From: Ehretia macrophylla
Taxonomy: Eukaryota > Streptophyta > Magnoliopsida > Boraginales > Ehretiaceae
Length of the DNA stretch: 64,000 bases
Assembly: GCA_037974665.1 (NCBI GenBank)
Contig: CM075769.1
Span: forward strand, 23,524,139-23,588,138
Direction of reading: 5' to 3'
The notes under the pieces: generated by a model
What the model was told of the DNA's origin: nothing
Seen by the model: the letters and a program-made list of their open reading frames with translations, nothing else
Database searches by the model: none
Translations under genes and position numbers: made by a program
Part shown: positions 34,440 through 46,069 of the stretch, in pieces
Position numbering within the stretch: position 1 is the stretch's first letter
How the letters are laid out: every line of letters begins with the position of its first letter

Positions 34440-37400
34440 CAACAAAAAAATGAGGTTTATCATTTTTAATTTGAATTATGTAATTTTGATTGCACCTACA
34501 ACGTAGTAAACTTCACTTGAGTTGCAAGTTTTTCAAATAAAAATAAACTTGGTTCGTATTTCATTAACGTACATACTTTTATAGAGAAATCTCATTGGAA
34601 ATCAATAGCCGTTTAAATCGAACTTATCATGTTCTCACTTAACATTGCGTTAATGTTAATAAACGTTCAATCTAGGAGTCGAAAAACTCTCACATTATGT
34701 CTAAACTTCATAAACAAGAAAAATATGAAGAAATTAACACGTTTTAATACGTTGTTCTACCTAATAACAAGTTAGAATATATATTATTAGTTATCTGTAG
34801 CCCATCTGTAGTCCCTAGTTACGGATGGGCTATGAAATTTGACGCTTCCGTAGCCTTGGCTATTGCTAGCTACAGACTTCTTTTTTCCGTAGCTCATTCG
34901 TAGCCATTTGGCTACTGTTAGGCTATGAACTTTAACAAAAAAATGAGGTTTATCACTTTTAATTTGAATTATGGAATTTTGATTGCACCTACAACGTAGT
35001 AAACTTCACTTGAGTTGTAAGTTTTTCAAATAAAAATAAACTTAGTCCATATTTCAAACGTGCATAATTTTATAGAAAAATCTCATAGAAAATCAATAGT
35101 TGTTTAAATCGAACTTATCATGTTTTCACTTAACATTGTGTTAATGTTAATAAATGTTCAATCTAGGAGTCGAAAAACTCTTACATTGTGTCTAAACTTC
35201 ATAAATAAGAGAAATATGAAGATATTAACACGTTTTTAATACGTTGTTCCTACCTATTAGTTGTTCCTAGCCCATCTGTAGTCCCTAGCTACGGATGGGC
35301 TACGAAATTCTTTTTTTTGTAGCCCATCTGTAGCTATTTGGCTATTTCTAGGCTGCAGATTTCAACAAAAAAACGTGGTTTATCACTTTTAATTTGAATT
35401 ATGAAATTTTGATTGCACCTACAACGTAGTAAACTTTACTTGAGTTGCAAGTTTTTCACATAAAAATAAACTTGGTTTGTATTTTATTAACGTGCGTACT
35501 TTTATAGAGAAACCTCATAGGAAATCAATTGTCCTTTAAATCGAATTTATCATGTTTTCACTTAACATTGCGTTAATATTAATAAACGTTCAATCTAGGA
35601 GTCGAAAAACTCTCACATTATGTCTAAACTTCATAAACAAGAGAAATATGACAATATTAACACGTTTTAATATGTTGTTCCTACCTATTAACAAGTTAAA
35701 ATACATATTATTAGTTATTCGTAGCCCATTCGTAGTCCCTAGCTACGAATGGGCTACGAAATTTGACCTTTCCGTAATTGGCTACTGTTAGGCTACGAAA
35801 TTCAACAAAAAAATGAAGTTTATCACTTTTAATTTAAATTATGGAATTTTGATTGCACCTACAGCGTAGTAAACTTCACTTGACTTGCAAGTTTTTCAAA
35901 GAAAAATAAACTTGGTCCGTATTTCATTAACGTGCGTACTTTTATAGAGAAATTGGGTTAAAACCATTTTAGTCCCTGAGGTTTGTCCTAAAGACCAAAT
36001 TGGTCCCTGAGGTGTGTAAAAAGCTCAATTTAGCCCCTGACGTTAGTTGTCTGCCATTAGAATTAATCATTTAGAGGGTAGTAATATCATTTTGCATTTT
36101 TTTTTTAAAGCTGAAATGATTACTCATGGAATGGATAGGGGAGTGCCACGTTGACACTCCTCTTTTTTTTTGGTCCTTATTCTAACACCTACCACCCCCT
36201 GTTATTATTCTCTCTCTTCGACACACACATATACACAGAGATGACAATGGATGATCAGACATAAAAAAAAAGTATATGTATATATATATACATAAGAAAT
36301 ATTATAGGCTGAGTGCTTCTTAGCATTTATATCATTCCGATTGCTTTTTTGACCTCCGAAATTGCTTAAAAAATTAAAAGGTTAGTGGGGTTTTTTCTTT
36401 AGTTTTTTTCCAAACAATTTTAATAATAATGTAGTATATTATGTTATGGTTTACAGTTTATTTTAGACATATTATGTTTGATTATGTTGTTTATAGCTTT
36501 GCATATATGATATTTTAGTGTTAGTTTTTTATAGTTGAAGGGAAAAAGCTATCAGCTTAAAAAATAAAATTGGGCCACCACAATCAGTTCTTGAACTTCT
36601 TCTAGAAAATTTAGATTTTGGTATTAACTTGCGAAATAAATGAAAGCAAAGATTCTTTGTTCAGAGTATGTTTTATTATAGTGAATATGTTTATGAAGTG
36701 AAAGATATTAATATTGTTAAGAACTTCCAATGTTACTGATCAAGAGATTTTGTTTTTTGTTTTTTTTTCTTTTGTTTTTGGCATGCATAATAGGTACCAG
36801 ATGTGAGAATGAAAGAAGCAAAGGTTTGAGAGGCATATTATACAGTGTCCATGGGATTTTTTTTTTTTTTTGGTTGGCCATGCATGGCAAACCAAAAGGT
36901 ATAGCTGGTGAAATAGGCGTTGGAAGCCCAACGACTATTATTTTGTTTTATTTATTTTTAACACATAAGCAAGAATTTAAAAGGCAGGGGCATGAGCGTT
37001 ATTTTACACGGTCAATAGGTTGACCGTTAACATAGAACTAACGGCAGGGACTAAATTGGGCTTTTTGCACACCTCAGGGACCAAGTTGGTCTTTAAGGCA
37101 AACCTCAGGGACTAAAATAGTTTTAACCCTAGAGAAATCTCATAGGAAATCAATAGTCGTTTAAATCGAACTTATCCTGTTTTCACTTAATATTGCGTTA
37201 ATGTTAATAAACGTTCAATCTAGGAGTCGAAAAACTCTCACATTCTGTCTAAACTTCATAAACAAGAAAATATGAAGATATTAACACGTTTTAATACGTT
37301 GTTCCTACCTATTAACAAGTTAAAATACATATTATTAGTCGTTTGTTGCCCATCTGTAGTCCCTAGCTATGGATAGACTATGCAATTCAACAAAAAAATG

Positions 37401-38720
37401 AGGTTTATCACTTTTAATTTAAAATATGGAATTTTGATTGCACCTACAATATAGTAAACTTCACTTGAGTTGCAAGTTTTTCAAAGAAAAATAAACTTGG
37501 TCCGTATTTCATTAATGTGCATACTTTTATAGAGAAATCTCATAGGTATAAATAGTCGTTTACTTATCATGTTCTCACTTAACATTGCGATAATGTTAAT
37601 AAACGTTCAATCTAGAAGTCGAAAAACTCTCACATTTTATCTAAACTTAATAAACATAAAAAATATGAAGATATTAATACGTTTTAATACGTTGTTCCTA
37701 CCTATTAACAAGTTAAAATACATATTATTAGTTGTTTGTAGCCCATCCGTAGTCCTTAGCTACAAATGGGCTACAGAATTCGACCCTTCGGTAGCCCATC
37801 CATAGCCATTTGGCTACTGCTAGGCTACGGACTTTAACAAAAAAATGAGATTTATTAGTTTTAATTTGAATTATAGAATTTTGATTGCACCTACAACGTA
37901 GTAAACTTTAATTGAGTTGCAAGTTTTTGAAATAAAAATAAACTTGTTCCGTATTTCATTAACATGCGTACTTTTATAGAGAAATCTCATAGGAAATCAA
38001 TAGTCGTTTAAATCGAACTTATCATGTTCTCACTTAACATTGCGTTAATGTTAATAAACGTTCAATCTATAGGTCCAAAAACTCTCACATTGTGTCTAAA
38101 CTTCATAAACAAGAAAGTGATAAAGATATTAACACTTTTTAATAAGTTGTTTCTACCTATTAACAAGTTAGAATTCATACTATTAGTATTTTGTAGCCCA
38201 TCCATCGTCAATTACTACGGATGGGCTATGAACTTCTTTTTTCTGTAGCCAATTGCTACGGTTGGGCTACGGACTTTCACAAAAAAATGAGGATTATCGA
38301 TTTTAATTTAAATTATAGAATTTTGATTGTACCTCCAACGTAGTAAACTTCATTTGAGTTATGAGCTTTTCAAATAAAAATAAATTTGGTCTGTATTTCA
38401 TTAACGTGCGTACTTTTATAGAGAAATCTCATAGGAAATCAATAGCCGTTTAAATCGAACTTATCATGTACTCACTAAACATTGTGTTAATGTTAATAAA
38501 CGTTCAATCTATGGGTCCAAAAACTCTCACATTGTGTCAAAACTTCATAAATAAGAAAAATATGAAGATATGAACACTTTTTAATACGTTGTTTCTACCT
38601 ATTAAAAAGTTGGAATACATACTATTAGTGGTATGTAGCCCATCCATAGCCAATAGCCACGGATGGACTACGGACGAGCTATAGGCTACGAATGGGCTAC
38701 GGACTTTTATGTATCTGCAG
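34440..38720. repeat. Tandem units inside CACTA copy B (7 units)
   Basis: The landmark TTGCACCTACAACGTAGTAAA or a close variant starts near 34,491, 34,984, 35,414, 35,854, 37,438, 37,887 and 38,328. Units end in inverted GTAGCCCATCCGTAG-type pairs (best at 34,345-34,382 and 35,271-35,312). Unit number and spacing match copy A, so the array was formed before the A/B duplication. Confidence 0.85.
35955..37129. mobile_element. MULE-like non-autonomous element, copy B
   Basis: Same ends and long TIRs as copy A. Target duplications are TAGAGAAATT (35,945-35,954) and TAGAGAAATC (37,130-37,139). It is about 54 bp longer than copy A, mainly around 36,180-36,300 (CACACACATATACACAGAG). It has no transposase ORF. 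Confidence 0.82.
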
Positions 38721-38978
38721 CAGCCAATCCGTAGCCCAATAATAAAACAAGAAAAAAAAATGAAATATGTTTGAAAGGTATATATAACAAATTATATACA
38801 AACTTAAGTTAAATTAAACTAAACCTATCTTGTATATAATAAAGTACATATAAATTTTTTTTAAAAAAATAACTAAATTAAATAAGCATATAAATATTGC
38901 AAAAACATAAATTTGGGATGTTTGAGAAAGGAGAAATTTTTTTAAAAAAAATTAAAAAATTAAAGAAAAATCTTGGCT

Positions 38979-39017
38979 CGCTGGAGGGCTTACCGGAAAG
39001 CCCCCAGCCCTCCAGCG
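38979..39017. other. GC-rich hairpin in CACTA, copy B
   Basis: Arms CGCTGGAGGGCT (38,979-38,990) and AGCCCTCCAGCG (39,006-39,017) pair perfectly over 12 bp. Relative to copy A one C-G pair has become T-A on both arms, so pairing is kept. Confidence 0.75.
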
Positions 39018-39189
39018 AAACAATTTTTTTTATTTTTTGTGGCTACGCAAACCCGTAGCCATTCTGTCGCCCGCATTTATTTTTTCACCTACAACTACGA
39101 AATGTTTTTCAAGTTTTTTCATTTCCTTCTACTTTTTTTCCCTTTTTTCTCTCTTTAGGAAATTTTCTTTCTTTTCTCTCTCTCTAAGG

Positions 39190-39340
39190 CACTACCACCA
39201 ACCACCACCACCACCATGGCCATCATCACCACTACGAAAGGCACCATCACCACCACCAAGGGCACCACTAATACCACCAACACCACCAAGGGTACTACCA
39301 CTACCACCAAGGGCACCATCATCGTGACCACAATTTCATT
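39190..39340. repeat. ACC-rich tract 1 in CACTA copy B
   Basis: Counterpart of 15,908-16,060, with indels that change the reading frame. This argues against a conserved protein. Confidence 0.55.
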
Positions 39341-39609
39341 CTCTCTTTTCTATAGGTAAATAGTTTAGGGTTTATATTTTCCCTCTTTTTTGTCTACTAT
39401 ACACATATGTATATATATGTGTGTGTATATATATATGTATGTGTGTATGAATTTTAGATTTTTATTTGTTCAATCTATAGTTTTTGTACTTAATTTTATG
39501 TTTATTTCTAATTTTATTTAGTGATATTTGACATAAATATTTGGTATTATATTTGGCATAAATATTGTGTGAATTAAAAATGTTGTATTGTAGTCATATT
39601 TGGTTGTGC

Positions 39610-40651
39610 AATATGAAATGTTATTTGGTAGTGCAATATACTAATTAAATATTTTGGGCCTTTAGTGTTAAATTGGGCTATGAATTCACATGCTAGGTTG
39701 TTTATTATGAAGTAAATGTGAAGTACATGTGTAGAATATTGTTGAAAGCTAGAGACTTTATGTGGGTATTATTGTTTGATTTAGTTGTATAATATGTTGA
39801 ATATATGTTTGATAAAATGCTTGAATGAGTGTTTTTAGCCTACATACATTGCATACAACATATATACATGATACACGCTTGCAAAATAAGGCCTAAAGTT
39901 GGAATCTTGTAAATTTCCTTGGATTTCAAATGGAAATATGACTTGTTTATGTTCTTAGTTAGTTAGATTGCTAAAAATGATTACCAAGTGAACTTAATGG
40001 TGTTCTCGTGCAAGTTAATTGCTAACAGAAAATGGGTAAAATGTGTGTGAATGCTATAAGTGGTAGCCTACTTTGCTACGACTAGATTTGTGAAACGATT
40101 GAATTATTGGTTATAAATTCTTTATGAGTTATATTGAATTAAATGATTGGATTATGATGTTTTGCAAGTTTTATAGTTCATTTTGCAACAAAGTTCAATT
40201 ATGCATATGTTAGATCATAGCTTTTGACTTATAGAAATCAAAGAGTTTAGTTGCAAGTTTATGAATCACTTTGGAAATGTAACTAAAGCATACTTAGCTT
40301 ATTTTTGAACTTAGAAAGTCTTTGCTTTATGGATTGTAATTCATCTTGAGAACTTGTGACTAAAGACATGTCTAGCTAATACTGTGAGACTTAGAAGCTT
40401 TCTACTACATGAACTTTAAATTACTTGGACTTATAATTGTTGCTAGGCTTATATAGACCTATTATGAAGAAATGTTTTGTTTAACATGTTATGCATAAGC
40501 AAAGCTTCAAGAAGGTGTTCTTGTGTATTTGTTGTTGGCATTGAGTATAACTGTACAAGTATTGGAATGCCCGTAATTAAGGGGAGACTCTGTCTGATTA
40601 TTGACACGTTCGGACTTGACTTCTAAGAAAGGGTTGGGTCGGGGCATGACA
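39610..40651 (+). mobile_element. LTR-like insertion inside CACTA copy B
   Basis: Counterpart of the insertion in copy A. It ends GGGTTGGGTCGGGGCATGACA at 40,651 and is preceded by GGGGAGACTCTGTCTG. The 5' edge is not resolved by eye. Confidence 0.5.
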
Positions 40652-40945
40652 CCATCAACACTAAGGACACCACTATCAACAACCACCACCAAGGGCATCA
40701 CTAACACCATCAAAGGTAGTACAATATACTAGTTTATATTTGTCTGTGTGTATATATATAATCTATATTTTATTTGTAATTTATTGGTTTTTTCATTTAT
40801 TTATTTAATTTTTATTCGTCATCACTACCAAGGGCACCACCAAAGACATCACCAAGAGTACCACCCCCATCACCACTATCAAGGGCATCATCAACACTAC
40901 CAATGGCACCATTACCACCACCAAGAGCACCACCATCATATTCCT
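40652..40945. repeat. ACC-rich tract 2 in CACTA copy B
   Basis: CACCACCAAGGGCATCAC-type repeats interrupted by an AT-rich stretch, ending CTATCTATAGGTAAATAG. It matches 17,375-17,660. Confidence 0.55.
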
Positions 40946-41808
40946 ATCTCTATCTATAGGTAAATAGTTTAGAGTTGAATATGTACCATGCATATAGTTC
41001 AATATGTATATATGTTAATGCTGATAATATGTATATATTAATGCCGATGTAGCGAATATGAAAGTTATTTGATTTGTGGTGCTATTCTTTTGTTATATGT
41101 GAAAATAATGAAATCATGTGCTAATTTAGAGTTGAAATAAAAGAGTTGTGCTAATTTAGAATTAAATAATAGAGTCATGCTAATTTAGAATTGAAATAAT
41201 GGAATCACGTGCTTAAATGGAATTCTTTTGTTAAGTGATTTAGGATTGGCTTTGTTGAGATTTAAAGAAAAATGGAGCATGATTTATTCGGGTCTTTATC
41301 GAATTGGAAGAATGATGTTGGAAAAGATAATCCTTATTCATATGGAGTTGAGTGTTGTGGTATTGCAAGTACTATAAACCTGTGTTTTCAAGCTTTTCTA
41401 AATGCATACTCGGTGAAGGGAACGTGACTAAATAGTTTTCTTATATGTTTGACGATAGAATTACCACTGTTAAGGACTGTGGAGATCTGGCTTACAATGG
41501 TTCAAAATGTGGTAGAATTTTTCTTTTCTATATGAATGCATCAATTTTCTCCAACTTGTATCCCCTTTCATGCAAACGACATTGGTGATACGAATAACTA
41601 TATATTAGAAGGGTAGATAATAAGGTAATTTCATACAAACGACACTTCCATACGCAAAACATTACTTAGGAGATTCAATTACATTTCTTGCTAAAAACCT
41701 TGGACTGATTCCAAGTTTCTTATTAACTATTTTCTCTTCTAACTCATAAGCTTTTGTTGTCTTTTTAATACTATTTCACTGGTTAGATTGTGTCGGGAGA
41801 ATAAATTT

Positions 41809-41810
<2 letters not shown>

Positions 41811-41890
<80 letters not shown>
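41811..41890. repeat. (TA)n microsatellite in CACTA copy B
   Basis: About 38 TA units with one interruption, just upstream of the captured exon. Copy A has only about 8 units here (18,524-18,540), so it expanded or shrank after duplication. Confidence 0.95.
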
Positions 41891-41956
41891 ACTGCTATAA
41901 ATATCTTCAAGCAATATTTGTGTGTTATTTATGCATATTTATTTGTGGTGTAATAG

Positions 41957-42043
41957 GAGATGACTTTGGAAGAGCATGAGAAAGTACAGAAAGAGAAAAG
42001 GAAAGCTTTGCAGGCATTAAAATCATATGAGCGAGATGATTAG
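41957..42043 (+). pseudogene. Captured HABP4/PAI-RBP1 (RGGA-like) exon fragment, copy B
   Basis: The frame after GTGTAATAG reads EMTLEEHEKVQKEKRKALQA then LKSYERDD, ending at TAG (42,041). It is closer to the RGGA-type consensus (TLEE-EKV-EKRKAL-ALK) than copy A, which has HEK changed to LDI. The following codons (KTIVDHF) lie beyond the stop. The acceptor-like AG before it suggests a genomic capture with flanking intron. Confidence 0.72.
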
Positions 42044-42744
42044 AAGACAATAGTAGATCATTTTATCTTTTTTATAAATTAATATTTTTTTGTATTAGTT
42101 TTTTTTGTAAATATTATAAATCTATCGTAAATATTAAAATTTTTGTAATTTTAATTTTTTTCGTTAATAAATTTTTTTTTATTTTTTTAAAATTAAATAA
42201 TTAATTAACAACGAAATAGCTACGAAAATGTGTCGACAAAAGGCTACAGATATTTGCCTACAATTGGCTATCACACCAATCTGTAGCCATGGGCGACGAC
42301 CGATTTATGATCGAAACGGTTACGGCTTTGCTACGGATGTTAATAATTAATAAAAAAAAATTAGTTGGCTACAGATGGGATAGGATTGGCTACCAAATAG
42401 GTGGCTACCGAAATTCTACGAATATTAATCCGTAGCGGTGGACGACGACCAATTTACAACCAAAACGGCTACGAATTTGCTACGGACGTTAATAATTAAT
42501 TAAAAAAAAAGTCAAAATTTTAGTTGGCTACGGATGGGTTACGACTATTTTGCTACGGAAGTTATAAAATAAATGCAAATTAATTTCCGGAATTGACTAC
42601 GGATGGGCTACGGAATATCAATTTGACTACGGGGCTTTTTACTACGGACGGGATTTCGTAGCCTAGTGGTCGCCCGTCCCACTTTGGCTACTGCTAGGCT
42701 ACGAATTTTGGTCATGGCCTCAGCTTGTTCTTCTTGTAGGGTTA

Positions 42745-43047
42745 AAAACTCCTCATTAATGCTTTATTGTGTGTAACTCTTTAGATTCATCGTCGTATAG
42801 CAATGAGGGAAAATTAAACACCTTTTAATTTATTTTGAGAATGTCTCCAGCATTCTCGAAATACCCTTACGTTATAGGTTGACGTCTAGCAACATGCCTA
42901 AATAATTTATACGGTAATAAAGTCCAATTCTTGTGAATCTATTTATGGTCACAAATTAACATGCAATCCAATCCTTCCATTAATATATCCCGATCGAATG
43001 AGGACCATGAAATGATTAAGTCCATGACCATGAAATGATTAAGTCCA
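42745..43047. repeat. H repeat, copy B right of CACTA
   Basis: Equivalent to 19,431-19,710. It contains a 23-bp local duplication around CCATGAAATGATTAAGTCC (43,004-43,047) not present in block A. Confidence 0.7.
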
Positions 43048-44732
43048 TGATATGATGATATTTGTACTACTCAAACCACTGTATTTGCCTACAATTGCAA
43101 CTTAACTTACGGAATAAATGCAATACTTAATACACTTTTGATGCAATGTAGGTTGATCCTTAAAACTAAAGAAATCAGTTTCAAAATGACTAATTTGCAA
43201 GTCAAGAAGTGAAGAACGTGGAAACCCAAGCACCGGTGGAAGAATGAAGCTTACAGTGTTGGAATTTGGCCGAAACTAGCGCGTAATCAAACTCGGAATG
43301 CTAAAAATAGCCCAAAAACGCTTCGGTCAATGCTCGGTCAAAGTCAAAATTAGAAAAAGTCAAAATTGCAGAAGGGCGCTCGAGCGTGCCATCAACAGCG
43401 CTCGAGTGCTCCTCAAAATTTCTCGCGCTCGAGCGCGCTTGTCGGACGCTTCCACGCGTGCAGATTGGTCTATGTGGACCGCCAAATGCCTCTGATTGGT
43501 CCACGTTGACGCCAAGTGGCATGATTTAATTGGACCGCACCAGACGCGCGCTCCAGCGCCCTGCACAGTATGTTCCACAACGTTCTAGAAAGGCCATGCA
43601 ACGAGTTCCTATTCGACGAATGGAGGCGAGCTCGAGTGCGTCTACTGGGCGCTCGAGTGCACCTCTATTTTTTGGCCCTATAAATACCCCCTAACCCCAA
43701 CCGGAAATGATATAGAAAATTAATTTAGGATTTTATTTAATTGTTTTTTTTAGTATTAGTTTAAGGTAGTTTAAATATGGTAGTATAAATAGTTAGTAGT
43801 TGGGGGAAAATACAACAGAGGTAATGCCCGAATTTCTGAGGCATGGGAAAAATAGGAAATCTCGTAGCTGTGCTCGGGACTCCGACCTTGGACCTCAACT
43901 TCATTTATGGGAGAACATCTCTTTAATCTATTTTATATTTGAATGTCGTTATAATGCCCGTGTTAATTCTGGATTTTGATTATATATTAATGGTCTTTTT
44001 GTTTACCGGTCTCTCTGATTTGGACTGATTTAATTCATATGCAATATATGACTTGTATTAATTAAGTATTGTCTTTCATACATAATGCTTTTAAGTAGAT
44101 GTTATGATTGCTTTATTTTCGTATCATATATCCATGCTTTGATAGTGAATCAATAGCTTGACAACCTTAAAGATTCCAAGAGACTATAGGTAATGCTTTT
44201 AAGTAGACCATAGTTTCCAGATTAGTAAGGAGATGTTGATTACTTAGTTGAAACAGACCTTTTACACAAAGTTGCAAGGACAGATCCATACGAAGGATAG
44301 AACGGCACCTACATCAGAGTAGTAACCGGAATTTTAATAGACTAAGATAATTGTCTAGGTTAATACTTGTAGCTTAACCTCTTGCATAGAATTAGATAAT
44401 CATATTTCCGAGCGTAGATTAATTGCCTTAATATTAATCCGAGCTTAATTTCTGTCTCCCCATATTTATACTCCCAACTTTAACTCTAGAATTAGTTTAG
44501 TTAACTTAGTTTAGCTTAGCTTTTAAACCACCCAACCAATCTATCTGTTACTTTCCAACACTCACTTAGAACACTTTTATATGCACTTATTCAACTGAAC
44601 TAACTTAGAAGCCTCCTTATGGAGTACGACCCCGCACTCTAAGCACACTATACTACGCTGATCTGTGCACTTTCGGGTTATTTAAACTTGGTTGTTTTGC
44701 ACCCATTTATAACGTACAACCTAATCGCATTA
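43048..44732 (+). mobile_element. S3 solo LTR (1685 bp) with TSD GTCCA
   Basis: It starts TGATATGATGATATTTG and ends CCTAATCGCATTA, a probable C-to-T change in the last CA. GTCCA flanks it at 43,043-43,047 and 44,733-44,737, and the H repeat continues on both sides. The right end contains GGAGTACGACCCCGCACTC and TGTGCACTTTCGGG, wording common near the end of gypsy (Athila-like) LTRs. It holds a CTCGAGCG-rich promoter region and a TATA box at 43,679. No internal retroelement sequence accompanies it. Confidence 0.75.
43679..43686 (+). promoter_or_regulatory. TATA box of the S3 LTR, copy B
   Basis: TATAAATA in GGCCCTATAAATACCCCC, preceded within 310 bp by six CGCTCGAGCG-like motifs. It matches 20,322-20,329. 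Confidence 0.65.
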
Positions 44733-44737
44733 GTCCA

Positions 44738-45200
44738 CAAATTCGATTCTATGCTTAGACCTAATCGATGGAATAAAGGATGACAACCATGGAAAAACAT
44801 CTTTCCATCATTCATGCCTTGGCCAAGGACTTCCTCATTCTACGACTGAAATTAGATCGCATAGGAAATTGTCTCACGCCGGAGGTTAATAGATCCTCTA
44901 TTGACAATTAACTGATAGTCCCTATATTAGAAGAATAATCCGCACAAGGTCGTAACCCATCTTTGTTTCCAAAGACAGGTATTGTCCAAGTGCAAGAATT
45001 AAACCCTAATATATATGACAACCATAATTTCTCAAGTCAAATGATTACATGCACAATCGTAACGAATAATAAATTATTAATCCAAAGTCATGTAATTTAT
45101 TATTCATGTCACAATCAATGATTTATTCTACTAATAGTCATTTACACATTTGTTAATCGCATCCTATACTGTTATGGCACGTGGCTCGTTATCCTTTATC
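44738..45200. repeat. H repeat after the S3 solo LTR
   Basis: It continues the unit interrupted at 43,047: CCATGGAAAAACATCTTTCC (44,789), TAGATCGCATAGG and GAGGTTAATAG match 9,640-9,830. The match fades after about 45,200. Confidence 0.65.
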
Positions 45201-46000
45201 GTTAATATCAAATATTAATCAAAGGTAATAACACATGTGTTAGTCCATAATTGATTATCTTAGTCTTGGTATAATAATCTAAGGACTATGAATATATTTG
45301 AATGTTTATCATATTAAAGAAATATGTCAAGATATTCTTAAAATATTTTAGAATATATTTCTTCTATGAAAAAGATTAGGGACACACTCATATAATAAAA
45401 GATGGAGAATACGAATGTCAATCAAAATGGCATTAGATAAAATACAAATTTACATTAAAACGCCCTATATAGGTTACCTAACTACATAGTATTAGGGCAT
45501 ATCACTAACATAAGGAAGTCCGATTAGGGACATACAAACTCGTTGATACAAATAGAAAAGAGCTGAAGAATACATGGAGTGCCAAGCACCCAAGCTAGTA
45601 TCATGTGTAATAGAGTAGCCTATGTGTACTTTCCCAAACATCAACAAAAAAATCAACCATTTTCTCCAACTCGTACTTTGATCAATGCAAATATTTTGAG
45701 CAACAACTCAAACTCTGTAATTAAACCCAAAATGAGCTTACTACAGCTAAGGCTAGTAAAGTTGACCATTAAATGGCCAACAATGTCGATCATAAAGAGG
45801 CACCGTAAGTCCTGAAAAAGTAGTAGTCCTACTAAAAGGCCAGTAAAACTAACCATAATTAGGTCTAGGCTTGTATGGAAAGGCCCCTAAATGCAGACCA
45901 CCAACATTAATCGGGAAAAATTAAAAGAAAAATAGTAAAGGCTAAGGTCGAGAATAGACAAAATTTGAAAAAAAATGCCAAATTGAGGTGACCCTTTGAA
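45201..46000. other. AT-rich stretch without recognised gene
   Basis: Only short open frames with no domain. It may be the interior or flank of the copia-like element to the right. Confidence 0.4.
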
Positions 46001-46069
46001 TAAATTTGTGAATGAAGGACAAAGTAAGAAAAGAAATTGAAATCATGTCCTAAGTCCTTTTAGAAAGTA

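Larger units (their letters stand above)
33905..42741. mobile_element. CACTA transposon copy B (non-autonomous, 8837 bp)
   Basis: The left end CACTACAAGAAAACAG is canonical. The right end TTCTTCTTGTAGGG is one base off. TTA target duplications lie at 33,902-33,904 and 42,742-42,744. The internal order is identical to copy A: subterminal motifs, tandem units with a nested MULE-like element, GC hairpin, ACC tracts, LTR-like insertion, captured exon, subterminal motifs. No transposase gene is present. Confidence 0.9.
31950..43990 (+). repeat. Block B: other copy of the 12-kb segment
   Basis: Collinear with 8707-20,641. Unlike A, its homologous sequence continues past both ends: H repeat to the left, and the rest of the S3 LTR and H repeat to the right. 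B is therefore the natural source locus, or closest to it, and A the derived copy. Confidence 0.88.
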
